Source of the DNA: Smithella sp. ME-1
GTDB lineage: Bacteria; Desulfobacterota; Syntrophia; Syntrophales; Smithellaceae
Direction of reading: 5' to 3'
DNA length: 32,588 nt
Assembly: GCA_000495415.1 (NCBI GenBank)
Contig: AWGX01000326.1
Location: forward strand, 1 to 32,588
This document shows, piece after piece, positions 1 through 7,487 of this stretch. Position 1 is the stretch's first letter. The number at the start of each line of letters is the position of its first letter. The position numbers were made by a program, and so were the translations under genes. The notes under the pieces were generated by a model. The model searched no databases. It saw nothing but the letters and a program-made list of their open reading frames with translations, and was not told the origin of the DNA.

Positions 1-234
1 CGTTTTTGCATTTTGCCTGAAAGTTCTTCTAACGAAATAGCACTGGAGGAAGGTATCCCGATAAAAACCATGTCCACACTGGCTGAAATGGGGCACGTTA
101 TTAAACCTGTCAGTGGAATGAACCGGGCATTATTTGGTAGAGGTCAGGTAATATTGAGAGACAAAGAAGGCATCCTGGCTGCAGGAAGTGATCCCCGCGC
201 AGATGGATGCGCAATGACTTTTATATCCACATGA
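1..234 (+). CDS. ggt: Gamma-glutamyltransferase family protein, C-terminal end (partial)
   Basis: The reading frame is open from the first base of the window, so the gene begins upstream; only about 77 C-terminal residues are present. The visible part ends with the segment typical of the small subunit of gamma-glutamyltransferases: an HVIKPVSGMNRALFGRGQV stretch followed by GSDPRADG, the conserved GGSDPR-x-DG signature close to the C-terminus. Family members are N-terminal nucleophile hydrolases that cleave the gamma-glutamyl bond of glutathione and related compounds; the catalytic Thr and most of the enzyme lie outside the window, so activity cannot be judged. The stop codon overlaps the uvrC start as ATGA, which suggests co-transcription. 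The TTG at position 13 is not the true start. Confidence 0.85.
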   Translation, partial: RFCILPESSSNEIALEEGIPIKTMSTLAEMGHVIKPVSGMNRALFGRGQVILRDKEGILAAGSDPRADGCAMTFIST

Positions 235-2093
235 TAGAGATTTCTGAAACATTACAGGGAATCCTGGATACTCTCCCCAATAAACCTGGTTGTTATCTCA
301 TGAAAAATAAAACCGGAAATATTATCTATGTCGGTAAAGCTGTAAATTTACGTCATAGAGTTCGCTCATACTTCTATGATAATGGAGGACAGCATCCACG
401 TACCCGTCAACTGGTACAAAATATCATCGATATCGAATGGATTGTTGTTGATACTGAATTAGAGGCACTCATCCTGGAGATGACCCTGATCAAGAAACAC
501 CGGCCAATTTACAACATCCGACTGAAAGATGACAAACGCTACCCATACATTAAAGTCCATTGGGTGGATTCTTTTCCAAAAATTTCAGTCACACGCCGCA
601 TGGTCAATGATGGGTCAAGATACTTTGGTCCTTATACTTCTGTCTGGGCGGTTCACCAAACGCTGGATGTATTGCGGAAGATCTTTCCTTATCTGACCTG
701 TGACAGAGAGATTACCGGTCAGGATAAACGCGCTTGTTTATATTACGATATCAAACTTTGCAGTGGACCATGTATCGGTATGATCAATAAACAAAATTAT
801 CGAAATATGATCAATGACCTGTGTGAATTCCTGGATGGTAGAACAGAAGAAATTGTGGATCGTTTGGAAGTGGAAATGAGCGATGCGGCTGAAAGTATGG
901 CATTTGAAAAAGCTGCTACCATTCGTGATCAAATACGAGCAATCAATCAGATTGTTGAAAAACAAAAAGTAGTTTCAACAGAGGAAAAAGACTCAGATAT
1001 TATCGCACTGGCCAGAGAAGACCGGGATGCCTGTGTGCAAATATTCTTTATTCGCAACGGCAAGTTGATTGGTCGCGAGTATTTTATTCTGGAAGGCACT
1101 GAAGAAGCCCAAGATCAGGAAGTAATAAAAGAATTTCTGAAGCAATTTTATTCCGAAGCGGCAAATATACCCTCCACCGTTTTACTTCCAGATGATATAG
1201 AGGAAATGAATATCATTCGTCAATGGCTTAACACTAAACGAGGTGGTGAAAAAATTGACATTATCGTTCCACACGAAGGCACTCCTGTTGAATTAATGAA
1301 TATGGCAAAGGAGAATGCAGTTGAAACCCTGAAAGCTTTGCGATCTCAATGGGAAGCTGACACCAATCGTCAGGAAGAAGCTTTGGCAGATCTACAGGCA
1401 GTATTTCAATTGTCTGAACCGCCAAACCGCATTGAATGTTACGATATCTCCAACACACAGGGAACAGCTTCTGTGGGAAGCATGGTAGTTTTCACGCAAG
1501 GAGTTCCCAATCGCAAACTTTATAGAAGGTTCAATATCAAAACTGTGGAAGGCCCTGATGATTTTGCCAGCATGGAAGAAGTATTAACCAGAAGATTCAA
1601 ACGTTGGTTTAATGCTCAAGAAAATCACAATATCGGAGGGAAAGTTGATGAATCCTTTGCCCTTCTCCCTGACATATTAATTGTCGATGGCGGAAAAGGT
1701 CAATTGGGCAAAGCAATAAAAGTGCTTGAAGCGTTTAATCTCACAGAAAAATTTAAATTAGTAGGGTTGGCAAAACAGGAAGAAGAGCTATTCTTCCCTC
1801 ATCGACCTGACTCAGTAAAATTACCAAGAAATTCTCAGGGCTTGTATTTGATCCAACGTATCAGGGATGAGGCACACCGTTTTGCAATCACCGCCCATCG
1901 AAAACGCAGAACCATCATGGGATTGGCATCTCAACTGGATAAAGTACCCGGTATTGGATCGCATCGCAGAAAATTATTGCTCAACCATTTTGGATCGATT
2001 GAAGGCATCATTAACGCCAGCGACGAAGAATTATTAAGTCTACCTGGGATCCACGCAGGTATTGTTGAGGCAATTCGAAATTACCTTGAATAA
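231..2093 (+). CDS. uvrC: UvrABC system protein C, excinuclease subunit
   Basis: UvrC makes the two incisions flanking a bulky DNA lesion after UvrA/UvrB have located it. The 620-residue product has the full architecture: a GIY-YIG nuclease domain at about residues 12-92 (GCYLMKNKTGNIIYVGKA, and the YFGPY motif after it), a UVR motif at about 200-235 for UvrB contact (FEKAATIRDQI), the RNase H-like 5' nuclease domain with acidic residues in ECYDISN and ILIVDGGKGQ and a histidine in RDEAHRFA, and a C-terminal tandem helix-hairpin-helix (KVPGIGSHRRK and LPGIHAGIVEA). The start at 231 is chosen because MIEISETLQG aligns with the family N-terminus and ATGA overlaps the upstream stop; an in-frame ATG at 207 would add eight residues inside the previous gene. 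No truncation seen. Confidence 0.97.
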   Translation: MIEISETLQGILDTLPNKPGCYLMKNKTGNIIYVGKAVNLRHRVRSYFYDNGGQHPRTRQLVQNIIDIEWIVVDTELEALILEMTLIKKHRPIYNIRLKDDKRYPYIKVHWVDSFPKISVTRRMVNDGSRYFGPYTSVWAVHQTLDVLRKIFPYLTCDREITGQDKRACLYYDIKLCSGPCIGMINKQNYRNMINDLCEFLDGRTEEIVDRLEVEMSDAAESMAFEKAATIRDQIRAINQIVEKQKVVSTEEKDSDIIALAREDRDACVQIFFIRNGKLIGREYFILEGTEEAQDQEVIKEFLKQFYSEAANIPSTVLLPDDIEEMNIIRQWLNTKRGGEKIDIIVPHEGTPVELMNMAKENAVETLKALRSQWEADTNRQEEALADLQAVFQLSEPPNRIECYDISNTQGTASVGSMVVFTQGVPNRKLYRRFNIKTVEGPDDFASMEEVLTRRFKRWFNAQENHNIGGKVDESFALLPDILIVDGGKGQLGKAIKVLEAFNLTEKFKLVGLAKQEEELFFPHRPDSVKLPRNSQGLYLIQRIRDEAHRFAITAHRKRRTIMGLASQLDKVPGIGSHRRKLLLNHFGSIEGIINASDEELLSLPGIHAGIVEAIRNYLE

Positions 2094-2232
2094 GGTATTC
2101 TTCTTTTAAATATTAAAACAAATTCAATTGTCTGACAATATGCTCGAAAATTTGCCTGTCAAGTAAAATTGCCGGTTTACAAAATTATGAATTAATTCTA
2201 TTACGTAAACCTTAAAGAAAAAGGAGATCGAC

Positions 2233-2391
2233 ATGATCATCGGAGGGCGTATCAAACAGGCAATGATTGTCAGTTGTACTAGCGAGGAATTGTTTCTTGC
2301 GGTCTATGACAAGATTGCCCGGAATCGTGGCGCATTTACTGAGGTAACGGAAAACGACACAGAGGATGGAATGAATCTGGCTCGACGATAG
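2233..2391 (+). CDS. Hypothetical 52-residue small protein
   Basis: A small ORF (start MIIGGRIKQAMIVSC, end NLARR) preceded by a strong Shine-Dalgarno, AAAGGAG at about 2219-2225 with seven bases before the ATG. It has no signal peptide or membrane segment; the middle is acidic (EVTENDTEDG). I recognise no family. It lies in the GC-richer patch between uvrC and rplS, close to decayed genes, so it may equally be the 5' remnant of a larger gene: the frame stops at TAG and the bases after it show no continuation I recognise. The good ribosome binding site is the main argument for a real gene. Confidence 0.4.
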   Translation: MIIGGRIKQAMIVSCTSEELFLAVYDKIARNRGAFTEVTENDTEDGMNLARR

Positions 2392-2580
2392 GCGGATCCT
2401 CATTCCGCATCCGATGGGAGTCGCCAGCGTAGTGCCTCAAAATAAAAAGTTACTTTTAATGTCTCTGCACCGTCAGGATGGTAGTATAATTTAAAGGTGT
2501 TATTATCTGCCAAATGTCAAATATAAGAAGGCGCTTCTTGCACCCTCTGATAATAAACGAACCATTATTTGGAGGACACC

Positions 2581-3030
2581 ATGAACCTGTTTGATGTAAT
2601 CACCAACACAATTAATCATATCCATCCTTTGCTCACCGATTTTCCCGCAGCGCTTCTTCCGGTTAGTGTAGGATTGAGCCTGGCTTCACAGCGTTGGCCC
2701 AATCTGCGCCAGAGCGCCTGGATCACCTTGATCCTTGGGACTGCTGGTGCAATTCTTGCGTTTGTTTCAGGGGACGCCACGGCCGAAGCGCTATCTGCGC
2801 CGTTGCAGACTCTGGTCCAGCCCCATCAAATTCTAGCCATCTTGACTACATTGACGTTTTTGGGCTTGACAATCTGGCGTTGGCAAGCGCAGCGCAAGGG
2901 CAAAGAAGTAATCGGCACATTGCCTTATACAGTGCTTTCCGTCGTCGGATTGGGGTTGTTGATCGTAACCGGTATGTATGGCGGCAGCCTCGTCTTCGAA
3001 CAAGGCTTGGGAGTAAGCGTCCTTCCATAA
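2581..3030 (+). CDS. DUF2231 family membrane protein
   Basis: A 149-residue polytopic membrane protein. The N-terminus carries the HPLLTDFPAALLPVSVG segment characteristic of DUF2231 (a His-Pro next to a short Pro-rich turn leading into the first helix). Four hydrophobic segments lie at about residues 18-38, 44-64, 82-100 and 115-135, separated by short polar loops (SQRWPNLRQS and RWQAQRKGKE). DUF2231 proteins are small inner membrane proteins, sometimes near redox or cytochrome genes, with no established reaction. The start at ATG 2581 is fixed by GGAGG at 2571-2575; the upstream TTG at 2569 is part of that site. Composition is clearly GC-richer than neighbouring genes (35 of 60 bases at 2641-2700), which fits recent acquisition. 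Confidence 0.8.
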   Translation: MNLFDVITNTINHIHPLLTDFPAALLPVSVGLSLASQRWPNLRQSAWITLILGTAGAILAFVSGDATAEALSAPLQTLVQPHQILAILTTLTFLGLTIWRWQAQRKGKEVIGTLPYTVLSVVGLGLLIVTGMYGGSLVFEQGLGVSVLP

Positions 3031-3430
3031 AAACATAAAGTGCTTCTCCTGGCACGGTAAACACCGGATAGAGTCCAAGGGCTGGCACTTCGTTGCGCAT
3101 ATATCCGGCTACTCCCGTCGCACTGGAGGTGACAGCCACAACAGTAGCCTCACCCCCGAGGTCCCGCAGCCTACGCAGCTTGTTGCAACAGAGATTGTCG
3201 ATCCGGCTCAGGTTGCCCCTGGTTACCCTGGCTGGGCTGAAGTTCTGGTGGAGTCAGAGGCGAAAGTAGCTGGGTTATCTGGACGTATGCATCGGTGTAT
3301 GGAACATCGTTCTGTGAATAACAGGGCGCCTTCCCAGGGGTTTGGGTGAGGTACCCTGTTTGTTAGAGATACCGTGCTGCAGATGCCCATTATGAAGGGC
3401 CATCGTTTAAAAGTTGAGATCGCCCAGCTG
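3031..3430. other. Gene-less stretch, unassigned, probably decayed coding DNA
   Basis: About 400 bases with no gene I can support. The stretch is GC-rich and lacks stops over long runs on both strands: a plus frame is open without a good start until TGA near 3349, and a minus frame runs from about 3239 into the DUF2231 gene region. Neither translation matches a family I know and neither has a convincing start with ribosome binding site. It lies directly downstream (in the minus direction) of the truncated methyltransferase, so it may be the scrambled remainder of that gene or of a deleted neighbour. Confidence 0.4.
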
Positions 3431-3666
3431 TCACTTAACAATCTCGGGCTTGGCAACCAGGGCGTACTTTTCATAATCGCTGGGGATTTTTTATATTTCC
3501 TTTTAACAACAGTCAGTTTACGGCGTAGAATTTCCGCAAGGAAGTTTCCATCTCCGCAGGCCGGTTCCAGAAAGCGTCTGTCAATGCGTTCGGTTTCCTG
3601 CTTGACCAAATCCAGCATGGTATTGACCTCACGCTCGGCGGTAAACACTTCGCTGTGATCTGTCAT
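3431..3666 (-). pseudogene. Truncated, frameshifted DNA methyltransferase N-terminus
   Basis: The minus-strand ORF opens MTDHSEVFTAEREVNTMLDL and then has the SAM-binding motif I of N6-adenine type DNA methylases, FLEPACGDGNFLAEIL, at about residues 34-49. After KYKKSP the frame breaks at a C4 run (plus-strand G4 at 3482-3485): inserting one C restores SDYEKYALVA, which is the expected continuation in this family. The restored frame meets TGA at 3431-3433 only a few codons later, and no motif IV (NPPY/DPPY) is present. A working enzyme is several hundred residues longer, so this is a decayed fragment. It sits just downstream of a decayed HTH gene on the same strand, suggesting a lost restriction-modification or mobile module. 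Confidence 0.7.
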
Positions 3667-3709
3667 ACGCTATTTTGATTTCACTTGATCAGACTAAGTC
3701 TTTTTAATC

Positions 3710-3926
3710 TTAACCATCAAGAAGTTTGGCTGTTGTTATGGAGAGGGAAGAGTCATTTTCCTCTTTTGCCTTGATCCATTCAAGGATTGTTTCTCTCCGA
3801 AATCGCCCGTGCTTACCCACCTTGAAACCGGGTAACACTTTATCATGGGCGGGCTTGCAGATGGTCAATTGCGGAATGCGCAAGTAAGTTGAGACTTCTT
3901 CAGTAGTCCAAAACTGCGTCGGCCAT
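3710..3926 (-). pseudogene. Excisionase-type helix-turn-helix protein, frameshifted
   Basis: Minus-strand reading gives a classic HTH_17/excisionase (MerR-like winged helix) domain: WTTEEVSTYLRIPQLTICKP, then PGFKVGKHGRFRRETILEWI, ending KLLDG and TAA at 3710-3712. Such 60-75 residue proteins are DNA-binding partners in mobile elements and restriction-modification loci. The domain frame has no start codon of its own. An ATG at 3926 with GAGGTG as ribosome binding site six bases upstream gives MADAV and joins the domain if one base is removed from a T4 run (plus-strand A4 at 3910-3913). It is therefore either a pseudogene or affected by a one-base sequence error. The neighbouring methyltransferase is also broken, which favours decay. 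Confidence 0.7.
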
Positions 3927-4048
3927 TGCTCACCTCGCTAATAAAATTGAGATTATCACAGTTACTCCAATGATTATAGATCAGGAAAAGAAAAGGAAAT
4001 TCAAATTGAAGGCCAGTTTCATCTCCAATCCATTTTTGAAAATTTGCC

Positions 4049-4077
4049 TTTACGGAAAAATAATCTCATGTTATAAT
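4049..4077 (+). promoter_or_regulatory. Predicted sigma-70-type promoter of rplS
   Basis: A perfect TATAAT lies at 4072-4077 with TTTACG at 4049-4054 as the -35 element, 17 bases apart. The predicted start falls near 4084, about 64 bases upstream of the rplS ATG. No other gene lies between. Confidence 0.6.
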
Positions 4078-4083
4078 CTGCAC

Positions 4084-4099
4084 TCGCCCATCAGGGCGA
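4084..4099 (+). promoter_or_regulatory. Small hairpin in the rplS leader
   Basis: TCGCCC-ATCA-GGGCGA forms a perfect six-base-pair stem with a four-base loop at the predicted 5' end of the rplS mRNA. It has no T-run, so it is not a terminator. It may stabilise the 5' end or take part in autogenous control; L19 leaders are known in some bacteria, but this hairpin alone does not establish one. Confidence 0.35.
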
Positions 4100-4147
4100 T
4101 TTATATTGTTAATTTGAAAATTTAACCATTTGGTAAGGAAAAAAACA

Positions 4148-4495
4148 ATGGATCAGATCTTAAAATCATTAGAAGCCCCTGTAAACCCCAACATCCCAGA
4201 TCTACGGACTGGTGATGTAGTCAACGTCCATGTGAAAATTAAAGAAGGCGCTCGTGAGCGCGTTCAGGTTTTCAAAGGTACAGTTCTTTATAAACATAAT
4301 AATGGTACCAATTCAACCTTCACAGTTCGCCGTGTTGCCAGCAACGGAATTGGTGTTGAGCGTACATTCTTAACCCGCTCCCCACGAATTGAAAAAGTTG
4401 AAGTAGAACGTCATAGCCGGGTTCGTCGCGCAAAACTCTACTTCTTACGCAAACGAACTGGTAAGAGCGCACGTCTCAAACAAAAATTCAATTAA
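4148..4495 (+). CDS. rplS: 50S ribosomal protein bL19
   Basis: A 115-residue protein with the whole bL19 pattern: N-terminal PNIPDLRTGDVVNVHVKI, the core GARERVQVFKGTV, the turn FTVRRVASNGIGVERTF, and the basic C-terminus (RVRRAKLYFLRKRTGKSARL). bL19 sits at the interface of the 30S and 50S subunits. The start at 4148 follows AAGGA at about 4134-4138; an upstream GTG frame extension (from 4130) includes the ribosome binding site and is rejected. The gene stands alone between its own promoter and a strong terminator, without the usual rpsP-rimM-trmD neighbours. Confidence 0.97.
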   Translation: MDQILKSLEAPVNPNIPDLRTGDVVNVHVKIKEGARERVQVFKGTVLYKHNNGTNSTFTVRRVASNGIGVERTFLTRSPRIEKVEVERHSRVRRAKLYFLRKRTGKSARLKQKFN

Positions 4496-4519
4496 TTTCA
4501 ATCGTTTCGTGATAACATT

Positions 4520-4550
4520 AAAGGTGCAATCCTGAGATTGCACCTTTTTT
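4520..4550 (+). terminator. Intrinsic terminator after rplS
   Basis: GGTGCAATC, a CTGA loop and GATTGCACC form a nine-base-pair perfect stem (4523-4544), immediately followed by T6 (4545-4550) and preceded by AAA. It follows the rplS stop by about 25 bases and is a textbook Rho-independent terminator. Confidence 0.9.
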
Positions 4551-4574
4551 ATGTATCACAAAACAGGAGAAAGA

Positions 4575-5294
4575 ATGCAGCCTATCATTGGAATAACAGC
4601 CGGAAAAGATCGCAGTGATACAACAATTCAAAAAATCTGCTTAATTGACAAATATTCGTATGCCATTTCTGCATCAGGAGGAATCCCATTCGTTATTCCA
4701 CCAGATATCTCTACTCACTCGATTGAAACCATAATAAGTCGTGTCGATGGAATTATGATCACAGGTGGTGGTGATATCGAAACCAAAAGGTTTAATGGGC
4801 AAGATCACCCGCGGGTTTATGGTGTCGAAACTGATCGGGATAATCTGGAAATTGAATTGGTTCAAGCTGCTGAATCGAGCGGCAAACCGTTACTGGGAAT
4901 TTGTCGGGGTATTCAGGTCATCAACGTGGCACTCGGGGGAGATTTATTTACAGATATTCAGGATCAAAAAACCGATCCATTAAAACACGATTGGTTCCCG
5001 AATTATCCACGCAATCGATTATCTCATACAATAGAGATTACATCTGGATCCTTACTGAATCAAATTCTAGGAATTTCTTTAACCGATGTAAATTCTCTAC
5101 ACCATCAGGCAATAAGAAAGCTATCCAATAAATTATCAGCAACCGCTATTGCTCCTGATGGCATCATAGAAGCCGTTGAATACAAAGAACATTCTTTTTT
5201 CCTGGGGGTTCAATGGCATCCTGAATGGTTATTCGATCTTGAAACCACCAAAAAATTGTTCAAAGCTTTTATTCAAGCAGCAAAACACCAATGA
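4575..5294 (+). CDS. Class I glutamine amidotransferase, gamma-glutamyl-GABA hydrolase-like (peptidase C26)
   Basis: A 239-residue stand-alone class I glutamine amidotransferase fold. The nucleophile elbow is PLLGICRGIQVINVALGG (Cys in GICRG), the catalytic His-Glu pair is in QWHPEW near the C-terminus, and the oxyanion region is IMITGGGDI. The GICRGxQ form and the N-terminal PIIGITAG match the PuuD/C26 branch, which hydrolyses gamma-glutamyl-linked amines or amino acids; the exact substrate cannot be told from sequence. The start at 4575 is set by AGGAG a few bases upstream; an ATG at 4551 lies directly at the end of the rplS terminator T-run and is unlikely to be transcribed usefully. The stop overlaps the murI start as ATGA, indicating coupling. 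Confidence 0.88.
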   Translation: MQPIIGITAGKDRSDTTIQKICLIDKYSYAISASGGIPFVIPPDISTHSIETIISRVDGIMITGGGDIETKRFNGQDHPRVYGVETDRDNLEIELVQAAESSGKPLLGICRGIQVINVALGGDLFTDIQDQKTDPLKHDWFPNYPRNRLSHTIEITSGSLLNQILGISLTDVNSLHHQAIRKLSNKLSATAIAPDGIIEAVEYKEHSFFLGVQWHPEWLFDLETTKKLFKAFIQAAKHQ

Positions 5295-6142
5295 ATAAAC
5301 TAACATTTTTTCCTAATAGTGCGATTGGCGTATTTGACTCAGGTGTCGGTGGGTTATCAGTCCTGCGGGAGATTCGCAATCAAGTTCCTGATTCACCCAT
5401 CATTTATTTTGGTGATCAATTTCATGTTCCATACGGACCAAGAGAATTGGACGAAGTCTATTCTCTTTCGAAAGTAATTACCCAATTCCTATTGAATTTA
5501 GGTGCTGGAATCATTGTCATTGCCTGCAATACAGCTTCAGCAGCAGCATTATTTCCGTTACGCGAAGAGTTTCCAGACATTCCATTTGTTGGCATGGAAC
5601 CAGCCGTAAAACCCGCTGCTGAAAAAACACATTCTGGTAAAGTTGGCGTTTTAGCTACACCGGCAACGTTTCAGGGTAAATTATATAATTCGGTTGTTGA
5701 AAGATTTGCAAAAAATGTGAAGATTTATCAAAATACCTGTTCAGGACTGGTTCAGGAAATTGAAAAGGGTAATTTTTCGGGTATTGAAACAAGAAATATC
5801 CTTGAAAACGCTTTATATCCAATGCTGGAAAATGAAATCGACTCTGTTGTTTTGGGTTGTACACATTACCCGTTTGTCATTCCACTGATAAAAGAAATCG
5901 TCGGACCAAACGTGACGGTTATTGACCCTTCCCCAGCTGTGGCAAAACAGACGATAAGAATATTGTCCAAAGACATTAATCCTGGTGCTAACAAGAATAA
6001 AAATAACACCATTTTATTGACCAGTGGAACCATTAAGGAATTCAAAAATTTTATTAATCTGATTGAAATAAATAATTATGAAATACATCAGGTCAAATGG
6101 TCACAGGATAAAAGCGAAATCAACATCGTACACGAAAAATGA
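5291..6142 (+). CDS. murI: Glutamate racemase
   Basis: MurI converts L-glutamate to the D-glutamate used in peptidoglycan stem peptides. The 283-residue product shows the N-terminal AIGVFDSGVGGLSVLREI, the first catalytic cysteine in IIVIACNTASAAAL, and the second in VVLGCTHYPFVIPLI; PYGPRELDEV is also conserved. Length is normal. Translation is coupled to the upstream amidotransferase through an ATGA overlap. The pairing places a glutamyl hydrolase beside a glutamate-using cell wall enzyme, but a functional link is only inference. After the stop, a ribosome binding site leads into the DUF3090 gene without an obvious terminator, so the three may form one transcript. Confidence 0.97.
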   Translation: MNKLTFFPNSAIGVFDSGVGGLSVLREIRNQVPDSPIIYFGDQFHVPYGPRELDEVYSLSKVITQFLLNLGAGIIVIACNTASAAALFPLREEFPDIPFVGMEPAVKPAAEKTHSGKVGVLATPATFQGKLYNSVVERFAKNVKIYQNTCSGLVQEIEKGNFSGIETRNILENALYPMLENEIDSVVLGCTHYPFVIPLIKEIVGPNVTVIDPSPAVAKQTIRILSKDINPGANKNKNNTILLTSGTIKEFKNFINLIEINNYEIHQVKWSQDKSEINIVHEK

Positions 6143-6190
6143 TTAGGAGAGAGATTTGATATACTAAGATTATAAATTTTTAAGGAGAAT

Positions 6191-6737
6191 ATGATTGAAT
6201 TAAACTTAGATCCCTGTACAAAACTCACTACCGATGCTATTGGAAAACCAGGTCAAAGAACATTTTTTATTCAAGGGGAAACCGATAACGAGACGATCAC
6301 ACTGATTTACGAAAAGATACAATTACAATCCCTTATTGTAGCGACTATACGGTTTTTTTGAAAATATACACGAAAAATATCCTGATCTCCCTAATGAAGC
6401 GGGAAAATTTTCTGAACCAGATATGCGAATTACTCCTCCTGTTGATCCACTATTTAGAGTCGGGGATCTCAACTTGTCATTTAATCCTGATCAGGATAAG
6501 GTTTGCGTTGTAGCTAAAGAAATTATTTTTGAACAAGAAGACCCTGCTTCTCAAGTGAAGGCGCAGGAAGAAGCACGTATTGTTAATTATTGGTGCTCAA
6601 GAGATCAATTAAGCCAATTTGTAAATTGGGGTGTTGAATTACTGCAACAAGGGAGACCAATTTGTCCTTTATGCAACGAACCGATAGAACCTGAAGGACA
6701 CTTGTGTCCAAAAAAGAATGGACATAAAAAACACTAA
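6191..6737 (+). pseudogene. DUF3090 family protein, interrupted by a one-base frameshift
   Basis: ATG 6191 follows AAGGAG and starts MIELNLDPCTKLTTDAIGKPGQ, the typical DUF3090 N-terminus. The frame ends at TGA 6359-6361 directly after a T7 run (6353-6359). Removing one T joins it to the downstream frame, ENIHEKYPDLPNEAG, then MRITPPVDPLFRVGDLNL and a C-terminal zinc-ribbon-like segment RPICPLCNEPIEPEGHLCPK. The joined protein would be 181 residues, normal for the family, and both halves look well conserved. This points to a sequencing error or a very recent mutation in a homopolymer rather than old decay; slippage during expression is a further option. Function is unknown; the gene is commonly linked to a SCO1664-family gene, as here. 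Confidence 0.85.
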
Positions 6738-7473
6738 ATTGTCGGAAATAAAAACAAAACAGATCGTTCAGATTCTGCAAAATGGTACTCTGAATTTAGT
6801 TGGTCAGGCATTACGCGGATCCAATTCAACATTCTTAACACAGGTTACATACAAAAATTTCTCAGTTCAGGCGATCTATAAACCATCAAAAGGTGAAAGA
6901 CCTTTGTGGGATTTCCCAGATTTCACGTTGGCTCAAAGAGAGGTAGCCGCATTCATTGTTTCACAATTGTTGGGTTGGATTCTCGTCCCGGCAACTATTT
7001 TCCGTGTTCAACCCGCTATATATGGGGAGGGTTCTTTACAACTCTTTATTGAACATGATCCCACATTACATTATCTCAATGCTCCTATAAACAATCAGAT
7101 ATTATTTATGAAAATAGCCATTTTTGATTTAATCATCAATAATGCTGATAGAAAATCAGGCCATGTTATCTTTGACTCCAACCATAAACCATGGTTGATC
7201 GATCATGGATTGAGTTTCAATCATGAATTTAAACATCGAACAGTCATTTGGGATTTTGCAGGACTGTTAATTCCAGATGATTTGAAAAGGGATATTAATG
7301 ATTTTGTTATTAGATTACAATCTGGAAAATTACGCTTGGTAAGAAAATTAAATATGTTATTATCTGAATTAGAAGTAACCTCTTTAATCAATAGAGGACT
7401 ATACTTGATAGAACAGGTAGAATTTCCGCTTCCAGAACCGAATCGGAGATCATATCCCTGGCCACCAATTTAA
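6718..7473 (+). CDS. SCO1664 family protein (kinase-like fold)
   Basis: A 251-residue protein matching the SCO1664 family, which has distant similarity to phosphatidylinositol 3/4-kinase-like folds. Visible hallmarks are a substrate-loop-like segment AIYKPSKGERPLWDFPDFTL with the invariant Lys of an ATP-binding beta strand, AQREVAAFIVSQLLGW, a catalytic-loop-like FDLIINNADRKSGHVI, and the metal-binding-loop-like PWLIDHGLSFN. The start at 6718 overlaps the end of the DUF3090 frame by 20 bases. Physical linkage of DUF3090 and SCO1664 genes is known from Actinobacteria, where a histidine phosphatase is often the third member; none is present here. Substrate unknown. Confidence 0.85.
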   Translation: MDIKNTKLSEIKTKQIVQILQNGTLNLVGQALRGSNSTFLTQVTYKNFSVQAIYKPSKGERPLWDFPDFTLAQREVAAFIVSQLLGWILVPATIFRVQPAIYGEGSLQLFIEHDPTLHYLNAPINNQILFMKIAIFDLIINNADRKSGHVIFDSNHKPWLIDHGLSFNHEFKHRTVIWDFAGLLIPDDLKRDINDFVIRLQSGKLRLVRKLNMLLSELEVTSLINRGLYLIEQVEFPLPEPNRRSYPWPPI

Positions 7474-7487
7474 CATCGGAGGAAAAA

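Noticed and set aside
207..230. Earlier uvrC start at ATG 207
   Set aside because: It lies inside the previous gene; the family N-terminus and the ATGA overlap support 231.
2694..3139. Alternative frames on both strands over the DUF2231 gene
   Set aside because: They are shadows of a GC-rich gene that has a clear ribosome binding site and membrane-protein pattern.
3031..3430. Mobile intron or insertion sequence in the unassigned stretch
   Set aside because: No terminal inverted repeats, target duplication, transposase or intron core motifs were seen.
4551..4574. Earlier start of the glutamine amidotransferase
   Set aside because: The ATG directly follows the T-run of the rplS terminator and has no ribosome binding site; AGGAG fits ATG 4575.
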